A stretch of DNA of 64,000 bases from Chlamydiia bacterium (GTDB taxonomy: Bacteria; Chlamydiota; Chlamydiia; Chlamydiales; GCA-2402025), in the NCBI GenBank assembly GCA_030427725.1, contig JAUICV010000001.1:496001-560000 (forward strand), written 5' to 3'. Both the position numbers and the translations under genes were made by a program. Positions 45,241 to 54,418 of the stretch are shown piece after piece. The notes beneath the pieces were generated by a model. The model was not told where the DNA came from, searched no databases, and worked only from the letters and a program-made list of their open reading frames with translations. Each line of letters begins with the position of its first letter. The first letter of the stretch is position 1.

Positions 45241-46731
45241 TTATATTTTGGAATCGACTTCTTGTTCTGAGAATTTTTTTCCCACATATTTAACAGAATA
45301 CATCCAGGCAATAACTGCTATCACGACAATAGGAAGAATGACTGGAGTGATTGAAATAACAGATCCAGTTCCTAAAAGATCTATTAGTCCTACTTGAATC
45401 CAGGAAGAGCCAGACTTACCAAATCTGGAGCCAATTACGTCAATGGCTGCTTTTCCTTTTATTTTTGACTCATGATCTAACGGAATAAAGGCAATTTCTT
45501 TCGTCGGATCAAAGAAAGAATATTTAGCAACTTTACTGGATATATTTTGAAACGCGCCAAAAAATACTAAATATGTAAGCGCTTTAGTTCCAAACAGAGA
45601 TCCTAGAGACTGAGGGAATAGTTTAGAAATTAATACAACTGTTAAAAACAGTACTCCGGTCACGCCGATTATAATAGGTGAGGCTTGGGCACTGAACCGC
45701 CATCCTAAAAATCTAATCATGCCACCACCGATAAATAGGACTGTAAAAAAGGCTACAATTCCAATGGTCATGGTCGTCATGCTAACAAATGCTTGGTAAT
45801 CACTCGCATTTGGATAGAGCATTTTCAAATGAGCTTTCCAGTTAACTTCTACAAGATTTATGCATAAGCTATAAGCAATGACCATGCAGGCAATGCTTAA
45901 CATGTACTTTGATGAGAGAATGTGTTTGATACTTGCTGTTAGTGACAGTTTAGTTTTTCCAGATTGCTCTTTGAGTTTTTTTGGAAGTTCAAATCTTTTA
46001 TCAGTTCTTACAAGTCTATCTAGGTAATAATGAAGTCCCATCATAATAAGCGTACCTAGGATTACATACCCAATCATCCATTGCATTGTAAAAAGGAAAT
46101 CAATATGTGCAAATTTTCTGGTATAGTATAAAACGAGGGGTCCTGATATAAATGTTGCTAAATCCCCAGCTGCAATCATGATGGTGTAGGTTCTCTTAGC
46201 CTCACCGACACTTGTAACTTGATTTGCGCAACCCCAAAACAGTAAAAAAATAGACAGAGTGGCCCACAGTTCGGCTGTGACAAAAAACAAAGATTGTATC
46301 CAATGTCTATAAATGGAGACCCAATGAGAAAACTGAGCTCCAAATTTATTTAATAAGAAAAGAGAGCTTTTAGTGGGGGTTAGTATTTCTTGATTTGGAT
46401 ATAAAACGAATCCATACAGCAAGAAAACAACTATAAAAGCAGAGAGTGTTACATAGAATAAAGTTGAGCGTTTAAAAACATTTGAGAGTTTTGCATAAAC
46501 AATTGTCGCAATGATTGCGACTGGTAGAACGACCCATCCTTTTAGAACTGGAATAACTTCTGCGCCAGAGCCTTGGGCTGTTACGATTAACGTATCTTTC
46601 ATGCACGTTAATATTGCATATACCAGCGATACGAAGAACTTCATTAGTATTAGAGGAAGGATTTTTTTCATTTCATATTTATGAAGTGGCCAAAGCCTTT
46701 CTCGCCAATACCCGAAGCTAACTTGAGTCAT
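45241..46731 (-). CDS. NTT-family ATP/ADP or nucleotide translocase
   Basis: Inner-membrane carrier of the plastid/chlamydia/rickettsia nucleotide transporter family, 496 residues and about 11-12 helices. Diagnostic parts are M-K-D-T-L-I-V near residue 42, N-L-V-E-V-N-W-K-A-H-L-K near 290 and F-F-D-P-T-K-E-I-A-F-I-P-L near 400. The following K-I-K-G-K-A-A-I-D-V-I-G-S-R-F-G-K-S is the family's most conserved block. It probably exchanges host ATP for ADP or takes up other nucleotides. ATG 46731 is preferred to 46788. Strong marker for a host-dependent bacterium. Confidence 0.92.
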   Translation of the reverse strand: MTQVSFGYWRERLWPLHKYEMKKILPLILMKFFVSLVYAILTCMKDTLIVTAQGSGAEVIPVLKGWVVLPVAIIATIVYAKLSNVFKRSTLFYVTLSAFIVVFLLYGFVLYPNQEILTPTKSSLFLLNKFGAQFSHWVSIYRHWIQSLFFVTAELWATLSIFLLFWGCANQVTSVGEAKRTYTIMIAAGDLATFISGPLVLYYTRKFAHIDFLFTMQWMIGYVILGTLIMMGLHYYLDRLVRTDKRFELPKKLKEQSGKTKLSLTASIKHILSSKYMLSIACMVIAYSLCINLVEVNWKAHLKMLYPNASDYQAFVSMTTMTIGIVAFFTVLFIGGGMIRFLGWRFSAQASPIIIGVTGVLFLTVVLISKLFPQSLGSLFGTKALTYLVFFGAFQNISSKVAKYSFFDPTKEIAFIPLDHESKIKGKAAIDVIGSRFGKSGSSWIQVGLIDLLGTGSVISITPVILPIVVIAVIAWMYSVKYVGKKFSEQEVDSKI

Positions 46732-46893
46732 TAAAGTATACCCATGAAATTTTCTGAAAAGTATATATGAACAAGGATAACAATTCACTAAAAAAATAAG
46801 TAAAGAAAAAAGTAAGACTCTCTATAGTAAATTCGTTGCCTTGAAAAAGCATTTTTGATAAGAATACGCAGGAATTTTAAAATTAAGCATACA

Positions 46894-47607
46894 ATGAAAC
46901 TATTTCTACCTATTTTATTTATAGTCAGTTGCTATTTACAGCCCTTACTAGAAGCTAAATCAATTATGTTTCAAGTCTTAGTTGCTGAAAAATGGTTTAA
47001 TACAACTGAAAAGTATAATGCCAGCGAAAAGCAAGATTTTATTTTAGGGCTACTGTTTCACAATATTGAAGATTCTAAAGATGGTAATAAAATATTTAAT
47101 TCCATTGAAGAAGATATTACTTTAGAAAAAATACATGCTGATTCTTCAGCATTTAGCGCTGGATTTTCCTTTTACAGTTTCGTTCAAAATTTAAAGAAAA
47201 AACATGCTATTAGGCACAATGTATATGATCAGATAACTGGAATTGAAAGGGAGTATATGACAAATTTCTTAGAGCTTTTGGAGGATGAGTTTGTTTATGA
47301 TCCAAAAATTTGCGCAAAAGCTGCATCACATTTAAGCATGATATCAATAGGAGAAATTGTCACAGGTATTCCGATAGAAGATATAGCCGTTTGGCATGGC
47401 AATTTATATAATTATTTAAGTATACGCCCATCAGAAAACTTACACATTATTAAGAATTGGCAACTGTCAGAGGAGAAGCGTCCAATTCTTAAGGCCGCGC
47501 TCATTTACTTGGCAGCAAAAAATCCTATTAGGGTACATTTAGAGGATTTATTGCTTGCTTACGACACAACTTTTGAAATTTTCAAACTAAAACAGCAACA
47601 AATTTAG
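46894..47607 (+). CDS. Exported unknown protein upstream of a SpeD homologue
   Basis: Unrecognised 237-residue protein with a signal peptide (L-F-L-P-I-L-F-I-V-S-C-Y-L-Q-P) when started at ATG 46894; the frame is open upstream to 46855. Downstream of the signal it is predicted helical with many His, Asp and Glu (L-L-F-H-N-I-E-D and K-H-A-I-R-H-N-V-Y-D), which could bind metal. It ends 12 bases before a divergent SpeD gene, so they probably form an operon. No family was recognised; the metal idea is a guess. Confidence 0.6.
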   Translation: MKLFLPILFIVSCYLQPLLEAKSIMFQVLVAEKWFNTTEKYNASEKQDFILGLLFHNIEDSKDGNKIFNSIEEDITLEKIHADSSAFSAGFSFYSFVQNLKKKHAIRHNVYDQITGIEREYMTNFLELLEDEFVYDPKICAKAASHLSMISIGEIVTGIPIEDIAVWHGNLYNYLSIRPSENLHIIKNWQLSEEKRPILKAALIYLAAKNPIRVHLEDLLLAYDTTFEIFKLKQQQI

Positions 47608-47619
47608 GGAGTACAGAAT

Positions 47620-48000
47620 TTGGAACAGTACTGGGGTTATCATTTACTATTAGACATTAGAGGTTGTAATAGAGAATCTATCAAAAATAAAGCTGTATTA
47701 ACAAGCTTTGTTAAAGAGCTTGTAGAAAAAATAGAAATGAAAGCTTACGGCGAGCCAATTTTAGAGCATTTTGCAACACATAATCCACTTGCAGCAGGAT
47801 ATTCGCTTTTACAGCTTATCGAAACTAGTTCTATTACAGGACACTTTGTTGATGCGAATGGTGATGCATATATAGATATCTTTTCTTGTAAAACATTTGA
47901 TGAAAAAACAGCTATTGACGTTATAGAAAAATACTTCTCTCCAGAGGAGGTTTCTTTCAAATTTTTACAAAGATCTGCGAGACATCCAGCTTTAACTTAA
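47620..48000 (+). CDS. Divergent SpeD (AdoMet decarboxylase) homologue
   Basis: 126-residue member of the pyruvoyl-dependent SpeD family without signal peptide. G-Y-H-L-L-L-D-I-R-G-C matches the SpeD start, and T-S-S-I-T-G-H-x14-C keeps the self-cleaving Ser, His five residues later and Cys 20 residues after Ser. That is the spacing of T. maritima SpeD Ser63, His68 and Cys83. The residue before Ser is Thr instead of Glu. Starts at TTG 47620 with AGGGA nine bases upstream. It could be an AdoMet decarboxylase, or a neofunctionalised arginine/ornithine decarboxylase of the kind reported for SpeD homologues. Confidence 0.7.
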   Translation: MEQYWGYHLLLDIRGCNRESIKNKAVLTSFVKELVEKIEMKAYGEPILEHFATHNPLAAGYSLLQLIETSSITGHFVDANGDAYIDIFSCKTFDEKTAIDVIEKYFSPEEVSFKFLQRSARHPALT

Positions 48001-48554
48001 TGAAGATTTTCTAAAGCTTGTAGGTAAGATTCTTTCTCTTCTTCTGTAAAGAAAGAATCTTTTTGTTTTAGGCAAATAATGCAAAAATCAGATCCTGTTT
48101 TGATGGCCCGAAATAGTTCGTGACTTTTCTTTTGATATCCAAGATCTAAAGTTTTTTTCTCGAAATAAATATCATCTTTGTTTTCGACGCTAATTAATTT
48201 CCAAATAGAGTAAGACTTGTTTCTTTTGTCTATTTGTCTCAGAGTTTTCATCAATTCGATAGAAGATTTAAATTCATTTTTTTGAGACAAAATGTCATTA
48301 AAGGTCCAAAATGACTGAAAATATTTTTTCGTTTCTGGCTTTTTGAGAGATCCTTTTTGTATGAATAAATTCATACAATCAGATAGCTCATAAACAGTTG
48401 TTTCAATAGCGTTAGAATCAAAATAGTGCTTAATAGGATCTTGCAGGTTATAAGCCCTATCCTTTAGCCTGAGCTCAGTAAAATTGGTCCAACAAAAAGC
48501 TGGTCCTAAGAAAAACATGATAGAAATAATAAATAATGCACTAAATTTTTTCAT
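47997..48554 (-). CDS. Exported hypothetical protein
   Basis: 185-residue protein with signal peptide (A-L-F-I-I-S-I-M-F-F-L-G-P-A-F-C). The mature part is helical and charged with a C-I-I-C near residue 155. No domain recognised. Its stop overlaps that of the convergent SpeD homologue by three bases. Probably periplasmic. Confidence 0.55.
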   Translation of the reverse strand: MKKFSALFIISIMFFLGPAFCWTNFTELRLKDRAYNLQDPIKHYFDSNAIETTVYELSDCMNLFIQKGSLKKPETKKYFQSFWTFNDILSQKNEFKSSIELMKTLRQIDKRNKSYSIWKLISVENKDDIYFEKKTLDLGYQKKSHELFRAIKTGSDFCIICLKQKDSFFTEEEKESYLQALENLH

Positions 48555-48626
48555 AAACTAACTTATTTTAACAAAGATTATATAAAACTATTCGATAGAT
48601 TGAAATTATAAAGGTATTTTTAATTT

Positions 48627-49574
48627 TTGGAACCACTGATAATAAAACCTAAAAAATTACAATTAGGTGATAAAATAGCCTTAGCAGCTATCACAAGGCC
48701 TACTGATCAAGAAATACTTGAAAAATCGTCTCAGTACATTGAAAAACAAGGGTTTAAAGTTGTATTTCCAAAGAATAAAGCAGAAAAATATGGTTATTTA
48801 GCAGGATCAGATAAAACTAGAGCGACAGCCTTCATGGAACTGGTATCAGATCCTTATATAAAAATTATTTGGGCATTGGGAGGAGGTTATGGGACGACTA
48901 GAATACTTGATCTACTTGATTTCGGTATGATTCGGAGTAATCCCAAAATATTTATAGGTTATAGCGATATAACAGCACTTCACGCTTCACTGAACTCTAT
49001 TTCACATATCACAAGTGTGCTAGGCCCTACAATTGGCGATGTGTTTGGTCTTAGAAAAAAATCTTCTGGTATGTCCATCATGAATAATTGTTTGGATGTC
49101 TTACTTTCAAATACATTGCCCATATTGGATTTAAGTAGCTTTACATCATTTAAGGTTATAAAACCGGGACAGGCAACAGGCAGGCTTGTTGGTGGGAATT
49201 TAGCGCTTATAACATCTCTTCTAGCTACACCATACGCGCTCGACTTGAGGGGGAAAATATTGTTAATTGAAGACATTAACGAAGCCCCATATAAAATAGA
49301 TCGGATGCTAAATCAATTAAAGCTTGCAGGCGAGCTTTCAAAACTAAAAGGTCTTATTCTAGCTTCTTTTAACAACTGTGATAGAAAGGACCAGAACTCA
49401 TTAAGTCTAGAAGAGGTATTTTTGGATTATTTCAAGAATGCTTCCTATCCAGTTATCTCAGGTTTTCCATCGGGTCATATGGAATACATGCAAACTTTTC
49501 CATTAAATTGTGAAGTCGAACTAGATACCTTTTCTGGAAAGTTTCGTTATTTAGAAACGTACTTCCAAAACTAG
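48627..49574 (+). CDS. LD-carboxypeptidase (peptidase S66)
   Basis: Cleaves the terminal D-Ala from tetrapeptides in peptidoglycan recycling (LdcA/MccF family), 315 residues. L-G-D-K-I-A-L-A-A near the start, a G-G-Y-G-T-T-R loop and G-Y-S-D-I-T-A-L-H near 112 with the nucleophile Ser. Glu in L-I-E-D-I-N-E-A-P and His in S-G-H-M complete the triad. The start is TTG 48627 with AAGG about 12 bases upstream. It fits with the opp operon if muropeptides are taken up, an inference. Confidence 0.88.
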   Translation: MEPLIIKPKKLQLGDKIALAAITRPTDQEILEKSSQYIEKQGFKVVFPKNKAEKYGYLAGSDKTRATAFMELVSDPYIKIIWALGGGYGTTRILDLLDFGMIRSNPKIFIGYSDITALHASLNSISHITSVLGPTIGDVFGLRKKSSGMSIMNNCLDVLLSNTLPILDLSSFTSFKVIKPGQATGRLVGGNLALITSLLATPYALDLRGKILLIEDINEAPYKIDRMLNQLKLAGELSKLKGLILASFNNCDRKDQNSLSLEEVFLDYFKNASYPVISGFPSGHMEYMQTFPLNCEVELDTFSGKFRYLETYFQN

Positions 49575-49826
49575 AGTTTCATTATAACTATTTAAATTTA
49601 AAGAATTTACTCTCGTTATGACGAGTAATGCTTACTAATAGTTAGAGATGAAAAAAAATGAACGATAAAACTAAATTAGTTCAATTGATGTATACGTTCG
49701 TATAAAAAAGTGTATTACAAAAAAATAGAATATTTAAAATGAATACAGAGTAAATGCTTGTCTTTTTATTAACAAGTTTATAGTGTGAAATTAACCGTAT
49801 ATAAACTCAACATGGGAGCATATACT
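49575..49826. other. Non-coding gap with possible promoter
   Basis: AT-rich 252-base gap after the LD-carboxypeptidase gene. A candidate promoter is TTGTCT (49758-49763) and TATAGT (49779-49784) with a 15-base spacer, upstream of ATG 49827. A 15-codon frame near 49658 has no ribosome site and is not called. No RNA gene was recognised. Confidence 0.35.
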
Positions 49827-50621
49827 ATGCCGACAAAATCGGAAAATACGGAGAATCTGACAAGACAGATTATCAATATTATTGCTTATGTGGCATTTGT
49901 TGTTATTTCTGCTTGTGCTGTCTCTGTTCCGTTTAACAAAAACTATTTAATGGACGTTGTCTCTAGATACAACCCAGACTTTATGGCTTCTGGCTATGTT
50001 TGGTACATCTTTGGACTAGTAGCATATGTCTTTTTTCTTTGCTTTGTATTATATCAAGCATGTTCTAAAAGACGTCATGATAAGGGCTTGCGCTCTTTAG
50101 ATATTCCTTTTTGGATTCTAATTATAATGTCCATTGTATGGACTTTTGGATTTTTCTATGACCTTCAGTGGTTAGCTTTCTGCGCTGTATTAATTAAGGC
50201 GGTAGCAGTTTTCTATATCTATATCACTCAAGGGATTGGAAAAACTAAAGTCTCTAAAAAACATTATTTATGTGTACATTTCCCATTTAGCATTGTAGCT
50301 GCTGCTACTATGTTTTCTGTGATTTCTACAGTTGCAATGTTTTGTATCCGTTATAACCTAATTTGGTGGGGAATCGGAGAAACAGCTTGGACAGTTGTTG
50401 CTATGCTTGTTTATGCATTTTTCGTGTCATATTTCATGATCAGCAGAACTGACATTGCCTTTGGATGTACATCTATTTGGCTAGCTTCAGGAATCGTCGT
50501 TTATCAGAACGGCCACAATCCAATTGTGACATATTCTGCGCTAGTGTTAACTCTATACTTTGCAGTTATTACTTTTGCTTCAGCTTTTCACAAGCCAAGA
50601 AAAGCTTCATCTGGCAAATAA
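49827..50621 (+). CDS. Multi-pass membrane protein, TspO-like appearance
   Basis: 264-residue membrane protein with about seven to eight helices and many Trp/Tyr/Phe. W-T-F-G-F-F-Y-D-L-Q-W-L near residue 115 and aromatic-rich helices give it the look of the tryptophan-rich sensory protein (TspO) superfamily, but the match is weak. GGGAGC lies eight bases before ATG 49827, so this start is preferred over the ATGs at 49785 and 49812. Ends just before a terminator. Function unknown. Confidence 0.55.
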   Translation: MPTKSENTENLTRQIINIIAYVAFVVISACAVSVPFNKNYLMDVVSRYNPDFMASGYVWYIFGLVAYVFFLCFVLYQACSKRRHDKGLRSLDIPFWILIIMSIVWTFGFFYDLQWLAFCAVLIKAVAVFYIYITQGIGKTKVSKKHYLCVHFPFSIVAAATMFSVISTVAMFCIRYNLIWWGIGETAWTVVAMLVYAFFVSYFMISRTDIAFGCTSIWLASGIVVYQNGHNPIVTYSALVLTLYFAVITFASAFHKPRKASSGK

Positions 50622-50657
50622 GTGATAATAGCAAACTCAAGTTAGAGTTTATATCCG

Positions 50658-50691
50658 AAAGCTGCACTTTTCTTAAGTGCAGCTTTTTTTT
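50658..50691. terminator. Intrinsic terminator
   Basis: AAAGCTGCACTT (50658-50669), loop TTCTT, AAGTGCAGCTTT (50675-50686) and a T-run to 50691. Perfect 12-bp stem. It ends the TspO-like gene on the plus strand and may also serve the barrel gene that ends at 50696 on the minus strand. Confidence 0.9.
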
Positions 50692-50695
50692 ACGC

Positions 50696-51670
50696 TCAAT
50701 ACAATAAATAAAAAGAGATATTTCCCATAGCCTGGGCATCAATATTTTGACCTATAACAGTAAAAGCTCCACCAATTATAAGCCCGCAACGCTCAGAGAA
50801 ATTATATTCCAAGCATGGAGCTATAAAGATAAGATTGGTTGCCTGAGAGCTAATAAGTGGATCCAATGTTTCATTTAGGTCATCTAAATGTGATGTAAAC
50901 GAGGTTGGGCACCTGTATTCGTATTCTAAATCGATTCCAAAAACCCAATGTCTAGTTATGCTATACTCAGCTGTTATTCCAAAGTTGATTTGATAACGGT
51001 GTCCTATTTTCCCCCTTGTTCTTGAAATAGGCCCATAGGCACTTGTTCCTTGAATTTCCACTGGGGTTGAATAATCTAAACCTATACTGGTATTAATAAA
51101 GACTGGATGGTCTTTGATTCCATATAAAACTTTTGTTAGTTCAAATAACAAAGTAGAGGTGTAACTTCCTGTACCGCTCGCATCATTACCTTTAAAGTGT
51201 GCATTGAGATGATCATAACGTCCAGTTGGAAAGGTTTCCTGAAGTTCTACGCGGATATTGGGATGATTTATATTTTCAGACTGCCAGAGAAACTGAAATC
51301 CAAGTCCAACTGTTGTATCTCCAAAATGAGACGATGTTTTGCTCTCATAAAAGGTCGACTGAGTTCTCAATTGGATTTCTAATTCAATATATTTAGTGAT
51401 TCCTATGTTAGATAAAATTGAAGTTTGACCTTGTAAATACTCAACTCCTGAGCCTCTAGACCATCTATTGTCGTATTCTCCATAACTCCACACAAATTGA
51501 TAAAAGGGTTGAATCAATGCTTCTCCAGGTTCTTGGTTTAATGGAGATGGTTCGTAAATAGTTCCCCCATAAATTGGAACAAAAGGGGATGGTGGGGTCT
51601 GTAGAGTCTCGGCTTGTAGACACGCAAAGCTAAATGCTGTGATAGATAAGGTAGTTATTCGGAAAAACAT
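50696..51670 (-). CDS. Outer-membrane barrel protein, tandem copy 1
   Basis: 324-residue barrel with signal peptide (L-S-I-T-A-F-S-F-A-C-L-Q-A). Amphipathic strands such as I-E-L-E-I-Q-L-R-T-Q-S-T-F and L-Q-E-T-F-P-T-G-R-Y, a conserved loop G-N-D-A-S-G-T-G-S-Y-T-S and a final F-Y-L-L-Y. It resembles the MetA-pathway outer-membrane group. Paralogous to the next gene: most strands and the G-N-D-A-x-G-x-G-S-Y-T-S block are shared. Role possibly substrate entry; not proven. Confidence 0.7.
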   Translation of the reverse strand: MFFRITTLSITAFSFACLQAETLQTPPSPFVPIYGGTIYEPSPLNQEPGEALIQPFYQFVWSYGEYDNRWSRGSGVEYLQGQTSILSNIGITKYIELEIQLRTQSTFYESKTSSHFGDTTVGLGFQFLWQSENINHPNIRVELQETFPTGRYDHLNAHFKGNDASGTGSYTSTLLFELTKVLYGIKDHPVFINTSIGLDYSTPVEIQGTSAYGPISRTRGKIGHRYQINFGITAEYSITRHWVFGIDLEYEYRCPTSFTSHLDDLNETLDPLISSQATNLIFIAPCLEYNFSERCGLIIGGAFTVIGQNIDAQAMGNISFYLLY

Positions 51671-51686
51671 AAAGTAGAAATTTTTT

Positions 51687-52691
51687 TTAAAATACGTAAG
51701 TTAGGGATACAATACCTTCTGCTATTGCATCAATGTTTTTTCCTGCAAAAGAAAATGAACCTCCAAAAATCAATCCTAGATTTTGCTTAAAATTGTATTC
51801 TATACAGGGAGTGAATGAAAGCCTGCTTGTATTATTAGTAGCAACTTTTGGAGTTGGTAGGTTGGTAAAATTTGTAAAATGAGTTGAAAAACTTTGTAAA
51901 TATCTTAAATCAAAGCCAAAAACCCAGTTTTGGGTGATACTAAGCTCCGAAGAAATAGTCAGAGAACAACCCCAAATAGGCCCAAGCTTCCCTTTTGTTA
52001 AAGGATCGGACCCATATGCGCTCACGCCTCTAATAGACACAGGTGTTGAATAACTTAGTTCGATATTAGCATTAAAATACAGAGGATGGCAGGGGATAAA
52101 ATATAAGATTTTACTAACATCTAAAGTGGCTGAACTGGTGTAAGAGCCTTTTCCTGTGGCATCATTACCTAAAAAGTGAGGGTCTAAATTTTCAAAAGTC
52201 CCAGTTGGAAAGGTTTCTGCAAGCACTAATCGGAGATTTGGCTGAAACTCTCCTTTTTTATCCCAAAGGAGTTGAATACCAAGACCTAACTGATAATCTG
52301 AAAAATGAGATGAGGTTTTTCCCTTAAAGAATGTAGATTGCGTTTGAATTATTGTTTCAAGCTGAACGTGTTTCGTAATACCAATTTGTAATAGTATATT
52401 TGAAATGGTTTGAGAAAAATTACTGATCGATTTTAGAGACCAATTATTTTGATATTCTCCATAACTTGTCGAATAAAAAAAGTAGGGTTGAAAGTTTACA
52501 TCACCTGGATCTTGGTTTGTTGATGAGGGCTCTAGCATTGTTCCTGCAAACCAAGGAGTGAAGTCACAAGAGGTTTCGTTTTCTATTGTATGGGGTTTTA
52601 ACGATGATTTTCCCCAAGGAGCACCAAAGGTTTTTAAGCTCAAGAGACTAAAAAGGCAAAAAAATAGGGGAATTAGTGTTTGTTTCTTCAT
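51687..52691 (-). CDS. Outer-membrane barrel protein, tandem copy 2
   Basis: 334-residue barrel with signal peptide (L-I-P-L-F-F-C-L-F-S-L-L-S-L-K-T-F-G-A), 16 bases upstream of its paralogue. Shared blocks: E-P-S-x-x-N-Q-D-P-G, S-Y-G-E-Y, T-Q-S-T-F, S-S-H-F, E-T-F-P-T-G and G-N-D-A-T-G-K-G-S-Y-T-S. The frame is open to 52808, but ATG 52691 is preferred because the signal peptide starts there. Divergent from the MFS gene, with 58 bases between. Gene duplication is evident. Confidence 0.7.
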   Translation of the reverse strand: MKKQTLIPLFFCLFSLLSLKTFGAPWGKSSLKPHTIENETSCDFTPWFAGTMLEPSSTNQDPGDVNFQPYFFYSTSYGEYQNNWSLKSISNFSQTISNILLQIGITKHVQLETIIQTQSTFFKGKTSSHFSDYQLGLGIQLLWDKKGEFQPNLRLVLAETFPTGTFENLDPHFLGNDATGKGSYTSSATLDVSKILYFIPCHPLYFNANIELSYSTPVSIRGVSAYGSDPLTKGKLGPIWGCSLTISSELSITQNWVFGFDLRYLQSFSTHFTNFTNLPTPKVATNNTSRLSFTPCIEYNFKQNLGLIFGGSFSFAGKNIDAIAEGIVSLTYVF

Positions 52692-52749
52692 CAAATGCAA
52701 AACGGTTTTTTTGTTTACGGTAGGTAGATGAGTTGCTATATAAATAATT

Positions 52750-54030
52750 ATGGAAATAAAAGAAAAACAAAAACTGTATGCGTGGGTAGTTTGGCTTTTT
52801 GGAGCCATCTTTCTTTTTTATAAATACGCGATTGAAGTTAGCCCAAGTGTTATGACTCAGGCTCTCATGTCAACATTTGAGATTGATGGGACTAAACTTG
52901 GGAATTTAGCCGCAAGCTATTTCTATGCTTACCTGCTGATGCAAATCCCTGCAGGGCTTCTTATTGATAAATACGGTCCGAAAAAAGTGTCTGCTTTAGC
53001 GATTTTGATGTGTGGTGTAGGTTCTATACTTTTTAGTTTCACCGATAGTTTTTTTCTAGCCTGTTTGGGTAGGTTTTTAACAGGTCTTGGCGCTGCTTTT
53101 TCAGCAATCAATTGCTTGAAACTTACAGCGAATTGGTTTTCTTTTAGACGTTTTGCGTTTATGGCAGGTCTTATGATGACAGTTGGCATGCTAGGAGCTG
53201 TCGGAGGACAGGCTCCTTTGGCTTACTTTATCAATTCTGTAGGTTGGAGAGCTGCTATGGCTTATATTGGTTATTTTGGAATAGCCTTAGCTGTCATTTT
53301 CTTTTTTGTTGTCAAAGATAAACCCGAAAACCAATTAGATCAGCATATCGTACCCAGTTTAAAAGAAATATCTCAAGGCTTAGGAGGTTTGTTTAAAAGG
53401 GCTCAACCGTGGCTACTGTCAATTTTTAGTGGACTGGCCTTTGCTCCTGTTTCTGTTTTTGGAGGGCTTTGGGGTGTTTCGTTTTTAATGGAATATTCTA
53501 GCTTATCACATATTGAGGCGGCTCATGTTGTTTCTTATATTTTTATTGGATTTGCAGTAGGAGCTCCTTTAATGGGGTATCTTTCTGATCTTTTAAAATC
53601 TAGAAAAAAATTGATGGTTTTAGGACCATTTATAGCCTTAATATTTATCTCTGTTATTTTGTTTATAGAGATTCGATCGCTATTTTGGCTTAGTTCGTTG
53701 TTGTTTTGCTTTGGTTTTTCTATCAGCTCCTTTTTACTCTCTTTTACAATGATTCGAGAAATAACGGCTCCGATTTTAGCTGCAACAGCTATTGGTTTTA
53801 TGAATTCTTTTGATGCGCTTATAGGCGCTGTATCAGACCCTTTAACAGGGAGTATACTGGATTTTTTCTGGAAGGGGCAGTTAAGAAATGGTGCAAGAGT
53901 CTTTTCAATAGGAGCTTATCAAATTTCACTTTCCACTCTCCCTATTTTTTTAATCATAAGCCTAGTTGTGGCTTATTTTATAAAAGACACTTACTTTTCT
54001 GAGAAAGAGTATCCAAACACCTTACCTTAA
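52750..54030 (+). CDS. MFS transporter
   Basis: 12-helix major facilitator of 426 residues. L-L-I-D-K-Y-G-P-K-K-V between helices 2 and 3 fits the MFS motif G-x-x-x-D-R-x-G-R-R, and L-G-R-F-L-T-G-L-G-A-A follows. It resembles the phagosomal/nutrient transporters of intracellular bacteria. Substrate unknown. No strong ribosome site; ATG 52750 fits the family start. Overlaps the convergent small gene by nine bases. Confidence 0.85.
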   Translation: MEIKEKQKLYAWVVWLFGAIFLFYKYAIEVSPSVMTQALMSTFEIDGTKLGNLAASYFYAYLLMQIPAGLLIDKYGPKKVSALAILMCGVGSILFSFTDSFFLACLGRFLTGLGAAFSAINCLKLTANWFSFRRFAFMAGLMMTVGMLGAVGGQAPLAYFINSVGWRAAMAYIGYFGIALAVIFFFVVKDKPENQLDQHIVPSLKEISQGLGGLFKRAQPWLLSIFSGLAFAPVSVFGGLWGVSFLMEYSSLSHIEAAHVVSYIFIGFAVGAPLMGYLSDLLKSRKKLMVLGPFIALIFISVILFIEIRSLFWLSSLLFCFGFSISSFLLSFTMIREITAPILAATAIGFMNSFDALIGAVSDPLTGSILDFFWKGQLRNGARVFSIGAYQISLSTLPIFLIISLVVAYFIKDTYFSEKEYPNTLP

Positions 54031-54372
54031 AAGCCTCAAGTGTTCCGCATAAGTTTGAATAGTATCTTCAAAGATTTTTTGGATTTTATTTTGATAAGAT
54101 TGCATATGCCGCTCAGAACTTGAGATGCAATAGGGCAAAAATCTGTATGGGAATAGTCTTAAGGTTTCTTTAATTCCAGAAGGAGAGTGGTATTGGATGA
54201 AAATACGTTCTTTGTTAGGGTCTGCTAAATGACCGTCTTTAGCTAATTGCAAAAGATTAACTACTGTTTGATTTTCAACCTGTAGTAGTTTCATTTTGTC
54301 AGCTTCGATTTCTACGAAAGCTTTGAATATGTTTGCATTGTGCTCTATGACAACACTTAAGTTATCCGTCAT
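54022..54372 (-). CDS. Small hypothetical protein (YAExLRL type)
   Basis: Unrecognised 116-residue helical protein with GGAGG ribosome site. Ends F-E-D-T-I-Q-T-Y-A-E-H-L-R-L-L-R, a motif echoed in the neighbour 46 bases upstream. No membrane helix. It overlaps the convergent MFS stop. Both genes probably belong to one transcript; no function is proposed. Confidence 0.55.
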   Translation of the reverse strand: MTDNLSVVIEHNANIFKAFVEIEADKMKLLQVENQTVVNLLQLAKDGHLADPNKERIFIQYHSPSGIKETLRLFPYRFLPYCISSSERHMQSYQNKIQKIFEDTIQTYAEHLRLLR

Positions 54373-54418
54373 AGCAACCTCCGATTAGGCAATTTATTAC
54401 ATTAAACCCTTCAAAAAC

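Noticed and set aside
49658..49705. 15-codon frame in the gap before the TspO-like gene
   Set aside because: No ribosome site and too short to support.
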